A DNA stretch of 64,000 bases. It comes from Monilinia fructicola (taxonomy: Eukaryota > Ascomycota > Leotiomycetes > Helotiales > Sclerotiniaceae). The notes beneath the pieces are model-generated. The model saw nothing but the letters and a program-made list of their open reading frames with translations. It was not told the origin of the DNA and searched no databases. This document shows, in pieces, positions 11,354 through 21,214 of this stretch. The stretch covers positions 1,380,001 to 1,444,000 of the forward strand of contig VICG01000002.1 in NCBI GenBank assembly GCA_008692225.1. The letters run 5' to 3'. Both the position numbers and the translations under genes were made by a program. Numbering within the stretch: the first letter of the stretch is position 1; the number at the start of each line of letters is the position of its first letter.

Positions 11354-11900
11354 TGGAACAAAATCTCCCCTTTTCTGGTCGGTTGGCGCACAAAAGGGAA
11401 AATGGATTGTAATACTAAGCGTATGGTTGCATAGCGATTTTGAGCGATTTTTTGAACGTTTGTATAGTATGTACTAGATATCATAGAAAATAGGATTACT
11501 CAAAAAACATTAATATGCGCAAAAACTAAAAAATGGAAATGAATTGGCGAAAGCTGCATGTATGTTGGCACTGTACTTCGTGCCGTAATTACACATCTAC
11601 CTAGGTACCTAGGTAGGTACAAGTAAGTATCTACAAGTATCTACTTGTACTTATCTATTTCTCTAATTAGCCCAGACTTTCGTCTGGCTAGAAGAGCACT
11701 GATCTCGCGTACCCCAGTCAAGTAAATCTACGCGTCGATAGGTGCTTTCGACGCGAACTACTCGAAAGAACAACAACCCACATCATACATTCGATTTCCA
11801 TAAATTTGTCTCTCTTTCAGATATTGATATTATATCAACATTCGCAAAGGTGGCTCTACTACTCCTCTTTCTTCCTCGTCCCTATTGCCGGATTCCCATC
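11354..11900. other. Spacer upstream of uracil-DNA glycosylase
   Basis: Non-coding spacer between two plus-strand genes. It contains a dense palindromic CCTAGGTACCTAGGTA cluster at 11599-11620 about 300 bp before the glycosylase start, and CTACTTGTA repeats just after it. A GTG-started extension of the glycosylase frame into this region is not needed. Confidence 0.5.
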
Positions 11901-12940
11901 ATGTCTCTCAAACGCAAAGCAACTACAAATCCTACCAATGATGCCAAAAAGCCCAAAGCAAACGGATCAATTACCTCATTCTTTGGTCCACCCAAAACCG
12001 TTTCCTCAACGACTAAAGTCACTGGTACTTCGCAAGAAAATATCGAACCAGCTCCAGCAGCATTCAAGTTTAATAAGGAAAAATGGGTAGCTACACTGAC
12101 AGAGGAACAGAAAGATTTGTTGAAGTTGGAGATTGATACTCTTCACGAAAGCTGGCTGGCAGTGCTAAAGGATGAGATTGTCGGGAAAGAGTTTTTGGAA
12201 CTGAAGAAGTTTCTGAAGAAGGAATGGGATGGGAAAGATAAGATATTCCCGCCGATGGAAGATGTTTATTCCTGGTATTTATTCATTTCTCACATCTTAC
12301 CGCTGGCTGCACCTACATGTATTGCCATCGAGCTTGGTTGACAAGTAACTAATCATGACAAATCAATAGGTCAAGACATACACCCTTCAATACCGTCAAA
12401 GCTGTAATCATTGGCCAAGATCCATATCATAACTTCAATCAAGCCCATGGTCTCTGTTTCTCCGTTCGCGCTCCTACACCTGCTCCGCCCTCCCTCAAAA
12501 ATATCTTCAAAGCCCTTGCAAAAGATTATCCAGATTTCAAACCACCTCCCAATAATGGCGGTCTTCTTACGCCCTGGGCAGACCGCGGAGTCCTTCTCAT
12601 CAATACGTGTCTTACAGTTCGAGCACATCAAGCCAATTCCCATGCAAACCATGGCTGGGAGAGGTTTACTCAGAAAGTGATAGATACGGTTGCGCTCAAG
12701 AGAACAAAAGGTGTGGTGTTTCTAGCGTGGGGAACTCCGGCGGGGAAGAGAGTTGCGAAGGTTGATAAGAAGAAGCATTGTGTTTTGCTGAGTGTACATC
12801 CCAGCCCGTTGAGTGCTAGTAGGGGATGGTTTGATTGTGGCCATTTTAAGAAGACGAATGAGTGGTTGAATGAGCGATATGGGGAACAGGCGGAGATTGA
12901 TTGGAGTTTGGCAGTGCCAGCTGTTGAAGCAGGTGTTTAG
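11901..12940 (+). CDS. UNG1: Uracil-DNA glycosylase, family 1 (UNG)
   Basis: Removes uracil from DNA as the first step of base-excision repair. Exons 11901-12274 and 12370-12940, split by a 95-bp intron (GTATTT..AATAG), encode 314 residues. The second exon has no ATG near its start but carries the decisive motifs. The water-activating loop GQDPYH is at residues 140-145 with catalytic Asp142. NTCLTVRAHQANSH follows, and the DNA-intercalating loop HPSPLS starts near His268. The N-terminus holds a basic KKPK nuclear-signal-like stretch and SITSFFGPP, which resembles a PCNA-binding PIP box with the usual first Gln replaced by Asn. Size and motif order fit family-1 enzymes. The start is the first ATG in frame; the open frame beyond it begins only at GTG. 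No mitochondrial leader is obvious, so a separate mitochondrial isoform would need another first exon. Confidence 0.95.
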
Positions 12941-13540
12941 TGATGAATTTTCTGTTGAGAAGATAATATTTTGAAAATCAATCTGGTTGGCAATGCTAGG
13001 TACGGATAAGCTCTCGTCTTCAAATGAAGATTGTTGAGAAAGGGAGTTCGGGATTAGGGCTTGGGTACTGAATGATTCGGGATTTTTTTTTATGAAATGA
13101 CGGAGTATACTTGGTCATGTGGACTCAATCCCTTTCTTCAGGATTGTTGATGGTAAAGGAGATTCTTCAGTCGGCGCAGGATGGTGAGATAATCGGATAA
13201 TTGGTCCATCTCAATATCCACGCGACTAAGGCCATACATATTGTACTGGTACTGCATAACATAAAATGTAACGATCAGATTTTCTGAAACCCCCAGGGGT
13301 CTTTTCACAACTCTCTGCAGGTGTTACATCGTTGTGCAGAAACCTGCCAGTATCCGTTGTGCTTGGATGTTTTGCATCTTTCAAAAATAATCCCCTATCT
13401 CCTGTTAATTCTCGACTTCGGCTCTTACAGCATTGGAAATCTAGACCATTTGAGGAAGCACTTAAATGCCCGGATTGTCTAACTTTTCGCATGGTTTTCT
13501 TTCCACAGAGCACACTGGATATCTCCACGCCCAATTAAGA
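12941..13540. other. Spacer downstream of uracil-DNA glycosylase
   Basis: No recognisable gene. Short frames on both strands (around 13226-13538) carry no family motif. The open frame that leads into the exchanger relic begins at 13466 but becomes recognisable only from 13541. Confidence 0.5.
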
Positions 13541-13717
13541 ATGACAAAACTCGATGATATTGCTTTTCACATTGCGGCTTTTACTGGCGCGCTGTTTGTT
13601 CTTGAATTGGATGCCGACAAATTCATTGACAATATCGCCTGGCTAGCAACTCGATTGAACGTATCACCAACATTGATTGCGCTATTAGCCTCAGGTGATG
13701 GACTTCGATGGTATTAA
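13541..13717 (+). pseudogene. Relic of a CaCA-type sodium/calcium (cation) exchanger, N-terminal part
   Basis: About 55 codons starting at an ATG read like the N-terminus of fungal sodium/calcium exchanger-family proteins: an aliphatic first helix (FTGALFVLELDADKFID) followed by ARLNVSPTLIALL-like sequence. After LIALLAS the match stops: the usual acidic continuation after this helix is absent, and a stop arrives at about 13715. A functional exchanger needs some ten membrane helices, so this is a truncated remnant. One Gly expected before ADKFID reads as Asp, which a single G-to-A change would give. The family call is from memory of the motif; there is no second conserved block to confirm it. 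Confidence 0.55.
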
Positions 13718-13862
13718 AAACGCCCATCGTCTCCGATGGTCATGAACTGACCGATAATGGATCAATCTGAAATTCATACATCTTTCCGCGAGTACAAATT
13801 GCAATCTCACGTCCAAACATTCCATTGAGCAGAAGCCCAGTATAGTTATCGTGACTGGGAGT

Positions 13863-14245
13863 GGACCTCAAGATTCTCCCTCGAGCTCATGTTTTTTCTG
13901 CGCTCTCTTGCCTTGTCGATATGTGCAGCGAGTAGCAGAGTTGTTAGGGAACTCTTCAAAGTTCACTGGTCCAGGGGCCATCATCAGTGTAGCATATATC
14001 GATCTTGACAACTACTAGTCGGACCTAATAGCCAGTGCTAAATTTGAGTATACATTACTTCGTGCAGTAGCATTTTTCAACCTCGTAGCTACATTTCTAC
14101 AGGTCGTTTGTCTTCGAGTGGTGATAGTTGGTACTGAAGATTCTCCAATGAGGCAGTCCCTCTCTACAAAGCTAGGATGTGTAACCGGTATGCACCTAGC
14201 TCGGATAAATCGAGCTCATCTGCATCCTGAGAAGAGGATAACTCG
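13863..14245 (+). pseudogene. Relic of an NRAMP-family metal transporter (first two helices)
   Basis: In one plus-strand frame the sequence reads SSKFTGPGAIISVAYID, typical of the first NRAMP helix, then LDNY followed by a TAG stop at 14016-14018. It resumes with a second-helix-like stretch (AVAFFNLVATFLQ). A 54-bp GT..AG segment (14103-14156) looks like an old intron, since removing it joins FLQ to LSTKLGCVTGMHLARINRAH as in intact NRAMP proteins. The metal-binding D-P-x-N motif of helix 1 reads D-L-D-N, so the key Pro is lost. Both that change (CCT to CTT) and the stop (CAG to TAG, if Gln was there) could be C-to-T transitions. The rest of the transporter is missing. Intact members carry Mn2+ or Fe2+ with protons. 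Confidence 0.75.
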
Positions 14246-14561
14246 CAGGCGACAGAACTCGAGATATCCCCCTAGAATTCACATGTCAAAACTCCTAAAT
14301 AACATGTCAAGAAAAGAGTATTGACTGAAGATTTCATTATTTTAGCACGTGAATATTGTATGAATAATAACAACCCGGGTGCAAATTGGAACACTTCAGC
14401 AAATCCAAGTTAACTTTCCCGCATCAAACCTTTCTTTCCCTACCGCAATCGCATTAATCATCGAAAACACTGAATTACCTGTCGTTTATTGAACAAGCGC
14501 ACGTTCCTTGCTACCACCTTTCAAACTCCCCACCTTGGAAGAAAACCTGGCCCCTTCCCAA
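14246..14561. other. Spacer between the NRAMP relic and the SnoaL-like gene
   Basis: No gene is visible. The open frame that spans the NRAMP tail runs on to 14324 but loses family resemblance after about 14245. A CACGTG core lies near 14346. Confidence 0.5.
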
Positions 14562-15121
14562 TCACCCTTCCTCAACCTCCTTGAGCTGCACATAATCATG
14601 ATTCCTCACAATCTTATCATCTTCCCACCACATCAACGTACATCCTACCAATTTCTTCAGCTCTGCCTCTTCTTTCTTCAGCCGCTTGCCTGTCTCGGGA
14701 GAAACGGCCGGCTTGCATAGAATTTCCCATTCCCAGGCCGTGAAGTCTTTGTGGCCATGAACGGACAGTGTGCGGATTTGCAGGTCGTAGAAGTCGGAGA
14801 AGGTACGTGTGTAGTGTGAGGCTACCTCCTCGAGGCCCATCAGTTGCTGATCTTTAGTGCCTAAAGTAAGGGGAGCGTTAGTGAATCGTTGGGTCGCTGG
14901 GATAGTCTATATGATAGGATTTGTCGAGGGAAAGGAAGAAGGACGAGGGACGCACTAAAGTCTGAGTAGACGAAGTTGTCTGGATGATAGAATTTCATGA
15001 TGGCTTCGGTATCTCCTTTACGGTAGGCTTTGATATATTCATCTAGACGTTTCATGATATGATCATGGTCAGGATGTTTTCGCTGCTGTGTGTGAAGAGT
15101 GTGATTGTGATGAGGGCCCAT
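14562..15121 (-). CDS. SnoaL-like / NTF2-fold small protein
   Basis: A small single-domain protein of the SnoaL-like polyketide-cyclase/NTF2 fold. Exons 15121-14956 and 14860-14562 are joined across a 95-bp intron (14861-14955; donor GTGCGT, acceptor TTTAG), giving 154 residues. Visible fold features are the first helix (MKRLDEYIKAYRKGDTEAI), the turn and strand FYHPDNFVYSDFS, and the paired strands TLSVHGHKDFTAWEWEI. The last strand (TLMWWEDDKIVRNHDYVQL) closes the barrel. A second ATG at 15055 gives 132 residues and fits the usual family start better; the first 22 residues are His/Gln-rich and may be untranslated. Biochemical role is unknown; members range from cyclases to small-ligand binders. 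It diverges from the PHYHD1-like gene. Confidence 0.7.
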
Positions 15122-15830
15122 TTTTGTTTGCGGTCGGGAGTCTCACTTGGGGAGTAATTGGGGAAGTCTTGATTTCTTCGTGGAGAGGGGAGAGGGGAGA
15201 GCAATTAGTAATGAATAGCCTTGAAGCTTTGATCGAGGGGGGTAGAGGCGTATCTAATAAGAATTTCGGATATGACATCCGACAAGCCTTGCTAGCTTCC
15301 TCTTGTTTTTGGTATTGTGAAGAAACCCATATTTCGAATGGATTCTTCAACACTGGTGGGATAATTGCAAACGAAGGGCTTTCTAATCTTCGATCATTCA
15401 ATACCCCGCCCGCTCTCTGTCCTGGTTCCGGATCTTCATATTTTTTCCGACCATTCAACTTCCTAGCTTTTAGACCTTTCGTTGAAGATGATATCCGTTT
15501 ATTGGGGGATGGTCAATGGCAATCATGCGAAGCATCGGATCGGGTCACCAATCTCAGCCTTCCCAGGTTCTTGAAACCAGCCCATATGCATCACCTTCCC
15601 AACGTGGCAGGTTCGCCATCCTTGCTTATAAGATTTGAGCTGAGTGGGCGGTGGGCTGGAGTGGGGTTCACGCACTATCTATTATACTTGAAAATGCGGA
15701 GTCGTGCAGAGGGGATTGAATGAAGTATAACATGTAAGCCCGTACCTACTCTGCATTATCAGTGATGTGAGCAAAAGCATACATCATCTATATTGAATTT
15801 TCGAACTCATTCTTGTAACGTCTGATAAAT
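15122..15830. promoter_or_regulatory. Divergent upstream region of the SnoaL-like and PHYHD1-like genes
   Basis: Both flanking genes start at the edges of this 709-bp region, so it should carry both promoters. Open frames cross it on both strands (around 15069-15723) but have no recognisable motif, and they overlap the start of the SnoaL-like gene. I treat them as non-coding. No specific operator could be identified. Confidence 0.4.
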
Positions 15831-17987
15831 ATGGCAGACTCATTGTCAAATGACGGTATGAATGAATCTAGCGTCGGAGATGGACCACTTCTTCTCACCC
15901 TGCTGATGGGGAATAACAACAATAACCACGCAGCTCAAGCGGCTCAGGCTATTGCAGATACTTTGAACCCCAACTACTTTGCTCTTGAATTGGTGCCTCC
16001 TCAGATTGATATTGAAGAAGAACTTGATAGTGATCCATCTGTTGTCAACAATGATGGCGATGACGAACCACTCCTTCTTAGCCTGCAACTGGCCAATCAG
16101 AATAACAATAGAAAAGGTGCTATTTCAAATAACGATATTAATGAATCGAGCATCGGAGATGGACCACTTCTTCTCACGCTGGTGATGGGGAATAACAATA
16201 ATAACCAGGTAGCTCAGGCGGCTCAGGCTATTGCAGATACTTTGAACCCGAACTACGTTGCCCTTGAATTGGTGCCCCCTCAAATTGATATTGGAGAAGA
16301 ACTCGATAGTGATCCGTCTATTGTCAACAATGATGGCGATGATGGACCACTTCTCCTTGGCCTGCAACTGGCCAATCAGAATAACAATAGAAGCGCTAGA
16401 GCTATTAGCGGTGGCGCTATCCCTGACACCTTAGATCATAGGGGCATCAATCTTCAGCTGCTACCTTCCCAGAGTTCCTCTGAGAATGCAAACGATATCA
16501 GCTTCCTCAATACCGACACAAAAGATTATAGACTAATCCCTTCTACTAATGGCGAGGATGGGTCACTGCTCATGACATTACCGCTCAATAACCAGAATCA
16601 AAATCAGGAAGCTGCAGCTGATTACTCGATTTCTGATACCCTGGATCCTGCGCATGCAGCTCCCGAGTTTTATCTCCCTGCGAATGACGTCGAAGAGATA
16701 AATGGCAGACATGGACCTTTAAATTCTCTGCTATATCCCCCCGAAAACGATTACACTCCTGGGGATACCATCACTGAATCCATCCCTGATGTCTTGGAGA
16801 TGAAGTCTCAACTGTTGGAGTTACACTCGCATGGGAATCTAATCACTGAGACAGTCCCAGTCGTTTTCAAGTGGAAATCCCAGATCCTCCAAGGTCGCTT
16901 AGTTCCTGCGACAGAAAATACGAAAAACGGCGTGGAAAACGTGACTCATGTGAAACTTGATAAAGTCTCGATCATTAAAGATGCCACTTCGAAGTCTCGG
17001 TCCGCATTTGCAAAGCCATTTGTTGCTCCCAATGAGGCCAACAAAGGTCGCCTGAGCGATGAGCAATTGCAGTTTTGGAAAGACAATGGTTACCTTATCA
17101 TTCCGAATGCATTATCAACAGTCCAGAAAGACCTCTTACTTAAGAATGTGCACGATGCAGCAGGAACGCTTGCTCGAGGTGGTGAGAGAGTACAAAAGCA
17201 CTCCTATCTGCCCGGACAGGAATCTTATGTTCATCCTTCCGGCCGTGCAATAGCAACTCTAACGGAATGTACGTTACGGTTCACAAATCAATCTGCCACG
17301 TTACTAACATTCACCTTTCCCCCAGATGCCTTTAAGCCCGATATCGAACCATTAAAACGAATCCAGCGTCTGGGATGTGGCATCCACCGCGTCATTCCCG
17401 CCTTTCGAAACGCCATCCTCACGCCCTTCCACAGCGAGCTCGCCAAATCCCTCGGCTATGAAGACCCACGTATTATCCAAAGTCTAATCATCGTCAAAGC
17501 AGCCGAAGTAGGCGCGCGTGTTGTCCCACACCAAGATGGCTGTTCTGGATTCACGGACCCGCCCAGTTGCACCACTTTCTGGTATGCGCTCGAAGATTGC
17601 ACCACCGAAAATGGGTGTTTGGCGGTTGCTCCCGGTAGCCATCGTACGCAGCCCATTACCCGAAGGTGTAGGATGGACAAGGACGGAAGGCCGGAGTTTT
17701 TCAATTTGGATCGTCCGGTTTTTGCGGAGCTTGAGGGTGTTTCAGATGCAGCGCCCTCGGGAAAAGGCGAAAGTGGGGAGTTTCAATACAAGAAGTTGGA
17801 GGTGGAAGCCGGGAGTCTGGTGCTCATGCATGGAAATCTAATGCACACGAGTGAAGCGAACCATAGTAGTAAGAGTCGCGTCGCGTTTAATTTCAACGTT
17901 GTAGAAGGTAAGCTTGCGTGGCTGGCGGACAATTACTTGCAGCCGTATGAGGGGGAGACGGAGTTTGAGAAACTGATTGGAACATGA
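15831..17987 (+). CDS. PHYHD1-like phytanoyl-CoA dioxygenase-family protein with repeat-rich N-terminal extension
   Basis: Predicted Fe(II)/2-oxoglutarate oxygenase, 699 residues after removing a 57-bp intron (17269-17325, GTACGT..CCCAG with CTAAC branch point). The intron is a multiple of three without a stop and is hidden in the open frame. The C-terminal about 300 residues match the PHYHD1 branch: a start like LSDEQLQFWKDNGYLIIPN, the iron-binding H-x-D in VVPHQDG (about residues 548-550), EDCTTENGCLAVAPGSH, a distal His (LMHTSEAN, near 653), an Arg for 2-oxoglutarate (SRVAFNFN), and the family end NYLQPYEG. The first about 390 residues are not part of this family. They hold five to six cycles of two alternating motifs, one like DGPLLLTLxMGNNNNN and one like AIADTLNPNYxALELVPPQ. 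Two cycles form a near-perfect 93-residue tandem duplication. The substrate is unknown; human PHYHD1's own substrate is unsettled. The downstream ATGs do not give a clearly better start. Confidence 0.85.
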   Translation: MADSLSNDGMNESSVGDGPLLLTLLMGNNNNNHAAQAAQAIADTLNPNYFALELVPPQIDIEEELDSDPSVVNNDGDDEPLLLSLQLANQNNNRKGAISNNDINESSIGDGPLLLTLVMGNNNNNQVAQAAQAIADTLNPNYVALELVPPQIDIGEELDSDPSIVNNDGDDGPLLLGLQLANQNNNRSARAISGGAIPDTLDHRGINLQLLPSQSSSENANDISFLNTDTKDYRLIPSTNGEDGSLLMTLPLNNQNQNQEAAADYSISDTLDPAHAAPEFYLPANDVEEINGRHGPLNSLLYPPENDYTPGDTITESIPDVLEMKSQLLELHSHGNLITETVPVVFKWKSQILQGRLVPATENTKNGVENVTHVKLDKVSIIKDATSKSRSAFAKPFVAPNEANKGRLSDEQLQFWKDNGYLIIPNALSTVQKDLLLKNVHDAAGTLARGGERVQKHSYLPGQESYVHPSGRAIATLTECTLRFTNQSATLLTFTFPPDAFKPDIEPLKRIQRLGCGIHRVIPAFRNAILTPFHSELAKSLGYEDPRIIQSLIIVKAAEVGARVVPHQDGCSGFTDPPSCTTFWYALEDCTTENGCLAVAPGSHRTQPITRRCRMDKDGRPEFFNLDRPVFAELEGVSDAAPSGKGESGEFQYKKLEVEAGSLVLMHGNLMHTSEANHSSKSRVAFNFNVVEGKLAWLADNYLQPYEGETEFEKLIGT
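15861..16395 (+). repeat. 279-bp in-frame tandem duplication inside the PHYHD1-like gene
   Basis: The stretch beginning at 15861 recurs at 16140 with a constant 279-bp offset and few differences, for example GCCTGCAACTGGCCAATCAG at 16081 and again at 16360. It encodes a 93-residue protein repeat. The high identity in this fast-evolving region points to a recent duplication or gene conversion. Confidence 0.9.
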
Positions 17988-18696
17988 ACATGAATATGGA
18001 GTTTTGTTTTGCCATAATCTAAAGATGTAGTGTTAGTACGGAATGAAGTACAGATTTTGAAAGATGCCGGAGGAAGCTTTTGAACGTCGTGTAGCTTTAT
18101 TTTGTGTGAAGCAGATAGTACTTACTCCATGTGGTAGCTTGAATTATGCGTGCCATTTTTAAACAAAAAAAAATCCTAAAAATACATCCAGCGAAGGGTC
18201 TAGGAACACGTCTATCACGTTCAACACTTCTAATACAAGAAAATGATTCAAGCAATCGTTGTAAGCGCTATATGAGCTGTGGATCGAGCATAAAGGTCAG
18301 CAGAATCGAGTGGTAGTGATAAACAGCCAATCACCTACGATTAATTTCAGCGTCAATGCTACCAAAAGTGCAAACAATGGAATTGAGACAGATACTAACA
18401 AGACCTCAACTCATTACCGCCTTTAAAGGCCGGTCGGAATATTACGGATAGATTTGAACATCAATACAACATTTCGGTACAACAATGACATGTAGACAAC
18501 TATACCTCTATATGCAAATATTCAGGTCACTATCACTTGAGTGATTGAAGACTAAGCGAGTTTTATGTGTGAATGTGTGAGATTTATACATGAATTGCAA
18601 TTGCAACAACGCTATCAAGAGCGCTGTAGATATATATACAAAGAATCAATTCCTCCTCCGCTTTTTCCCTTCTCTCAAGGCAAACACGTTTCTACT
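17988..18696. other. Convergent 3' spacer between the dioxygenase and cellobiose dehydrogenase genes
   Basis: Two genes end toward each other here. No open frame has a recognisable motif. The stretch should contain both polyadenylation regions; no unambiguous signal was assigned. Confidence 0.5.
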
Positions 18697-21214
18697 CTAT
18701 TCCTCAAGTTCATAGCCAAAAGGACAGGTATCATCATCATCATCCCCAGATTCTCCACTGCCAGAACTAGCAGGAGCGGAAGAAGCGGAAGTAGTAGCTC
18801 CCGAAACAGCAGATCCAGATGCAGCACTACCGCTACCAGACGATGAAGGTGAAGAAGTGCTGGTGCTTGTGTTCGAGGATGAGATAGTTTTACCGCTCAA
18901 AGCCAAGATCTTCTGCGCAGCCTGCTCCGCAGCGACCATGACAATAGCTTGAGTGTTACCAGTAGGCATATCAGGATGTATGGAAGCATCAACAACAAAC
19001 AGGTTGTCAGTTCCCCAAACCTTGGTATCGGTATCGACGACTGAAGATCCATCGTTGGCAGTACCCATAATAGCAGTACCAGTGAAATGAGAACCAGTGA
19101 CATATTTATTGCCGGCAACCAAAGAGGCGCCGGTAACAGTGTTATCTGCGGGTGTGAGGATAGTGCTGTTCTTTGCGGCGTTGATAAAGTAATCAAGAAT
19201 GGTTTCTATGGCGGATTTGTCGTCATCAGTGTTCATCCAGGGGTTTGTAGTGAACTCTGTCGCACCGGCTCCAGTGATGCCAAGGACACCAGTAGATGTC
19301 AAGCCGTGGGTAAGGTAGATTTTGATGCGGATTTGCCCTTCGGCAGGTGAGTTACTTGTTCCTTGGAAGTACTTGGTGCCACTGGTAGTGTTGAGAGAAG
19401 TCCAAAAGCTCAGTCTTTGGCCAGATTGAGCAAGAGGTCCAGTTTGTTGCGCGAAGAGGTCAATGTTTGTGGTATTTGGGGAGGTGAAGGCACTGGCCAA
19501 TAAAGATGTAGAGTTACTGATCATGGGACCGGTGACGTTGAAAGTGAGAGTAAAGATTGGATGGTCCTTAAGGTTCTTGCCTACAGGGAGGTTGATCCAA
19601 TCAGATTGATCAGGCAGGGTAACGCAACTGCTTCCATTTTTAACTATGGATATTTGATCGGTTGGACCAATACCACTATTGATCAAGATACGGGGGGTAG
19701 ACATGGCTCCACCTGCAAGGACGAGTTTACCACCAGCTTTGAGGTTGATAATTTGGCGGACACCGGTGCTGGAGTTCTCAACTTCAACGCCGGAGAAAGT
19801 GGTGCTGTTGGCAGTGCTTCGAATACCCCTGACTACCTTAGTGTTAAACTGAGCCTTAAAGTTGCTCATGGCAGTTGCGAGAGGGTAATAAGATTTGACG
19901 GGGCCAGCACGAAGGCCATCTTGAATATCCCAAGGTGGATGAGAGTAAACCTGGGTCTTTTTGTTTGGTGATTGGATAGCATCAACTTCGGACCATCCGA
20001 GACCTCCTAAAAATGAAGAAAGAACGTTCCAAGCGCCTTGATCATAACGTTCGGAATTTGAAGTAGGGTTAGTAGTACCTGGGTTGCGTTCGTAGAGTCT
20101 ATCAGCGGACGCACTGACATCGGTCCATTTCCATCCAGTTGGCCATTTATCGTCAAAATCAACTTCCTGTGGGCGAACGAACATCAAGGCGTTGACCATA
20201 GTGCCACCACCTAGAATACATCCAGCCATCGATGCAGTGTCTGTGCAGTACTCATCAGTGGCTCTGGCAGTTGTAAGGTAGTATGACATGGAGGGAACAT
20301 CATATTGGGTGACAGTATTGTTCCAATCAACAGTAGATCGACCGCCAGTAGCATAGGTGGAAACATTGCCTCTTTCCAACATCAAGACAGACGCGCCGCT
20401 CTCAGCGAGACGTTCTGCAACAATAATACCAGCTGGACCAGCCCCTGCAATGATGTAGTCGTAGGTTGCGTCGGCAGTTGAAGATGTAGTATTAGAGCAA
20501 GTCTTGGCGGCGGAAGATGAAGTTGTGTTGCTGCCGGTGGTTTTTGCAGCGCTAGCCATGGAAGCCCATGTGGCGTAATTATCGTTGACAGCATTGGCAG
20601 TTTGGATTCCAAAATCGCCATACCCTCCACCATGATAAGTGAAAGTTGCATCAGTCGCAGATGCAGCATTTGTAACAGTGCCGTTACCAAGAGCCCATCC
20701 AATAACCACCTGACTAGCACCACCCGCAAAGGTATAGGTGTTTCCAATACAAGCTTGGCAAAGGAAAGTGTATGACACATGAGTAGAATTGACAAAAGTG
20801 CCATTTGCAATGGGTAATAATTGTGATGTAGTATTAGCGTAGGCACCTGGAGAAGTGTATCCACTAGTCTCACGCAATGAAGCAATGACATTAGTTCCAC
20901 TTGGCCATGCAGCAATCAACATACTGCCAACCATACTACCAGTTAATGAAACACCTCCGTATCCTGAGCCACCTGTACTTGGAAATACCTAATACATGTT
21001 AGTATGCGGTACAATAGTTATACAATGAATAGGTCCTTACAATTTGACCAATGAAGTCGGATGTAGCATTGGACTCCATAGCCATACCAAATCGAAATCC
21101 GGTTTTGTCTGTAGCACCCTCAAATGTGATACCAGTGTTGGCATCCACGTAGGAGGCAGCTGTTTGAGCAAGAGCTTTGGCAGCAAAGCCAAGAGCGAGT
21201 AAAGAAGTACGCAT
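18697..21214 (-). CDS. Secreted cellobiose dehydrogenase (haem cytochrome domain plus GMC flavodehydrogenase)
   Basis: Extracellular flavocytochrome that oxidises cellobiose and passes electrons to lytic polysaccharide monooxygenases (AA8 plus AA3_1). Exons 21214-21041 and 20988-18697 flank a 52-bp intron (GTAAGG..ATTAG) and give 821 residues. A signal peptide of about 16 residues (MRTSLLALGFAAKALA) leads into the cytochrome domain. Likely axial haem ligands are Met77 (SLTGSM) and His177 (TYHGGGYGDFG), by analogy with characterised enzymes. A Thr/Ser linker precedes the FAD site IIAGAGPAGIIVAERLAESG (about residue 245). The catalytic His is in TGSHFTGTAIMG and the catalytic Asn in PTGNTQAIVM. 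The C-terminus is a long Ser/Thr/Gly/Ala tail ending in five Asp and CPFGYELEE. No cellulose-binding module is present, so substrate anchoring would have to come from the catalytic domains or tail. Confidence 0.92.

Noticed and set aside
15088..15723. 211-codon plus-strand frame in the divergent promoter region
   Set aside because: Overlaps the start of the SnoaL-like gene and shows no motif.
15831..21214. Possible biosynthetic gene cluster (SnoaL-like, oxygenase, GMC oxidoreductase)
   Set aside because: No core synthase (PKS, NRPS, terpene) or transporter is present, and the GMC enzyme is a cellobiose dehydrogenase with a cytochrome domain.
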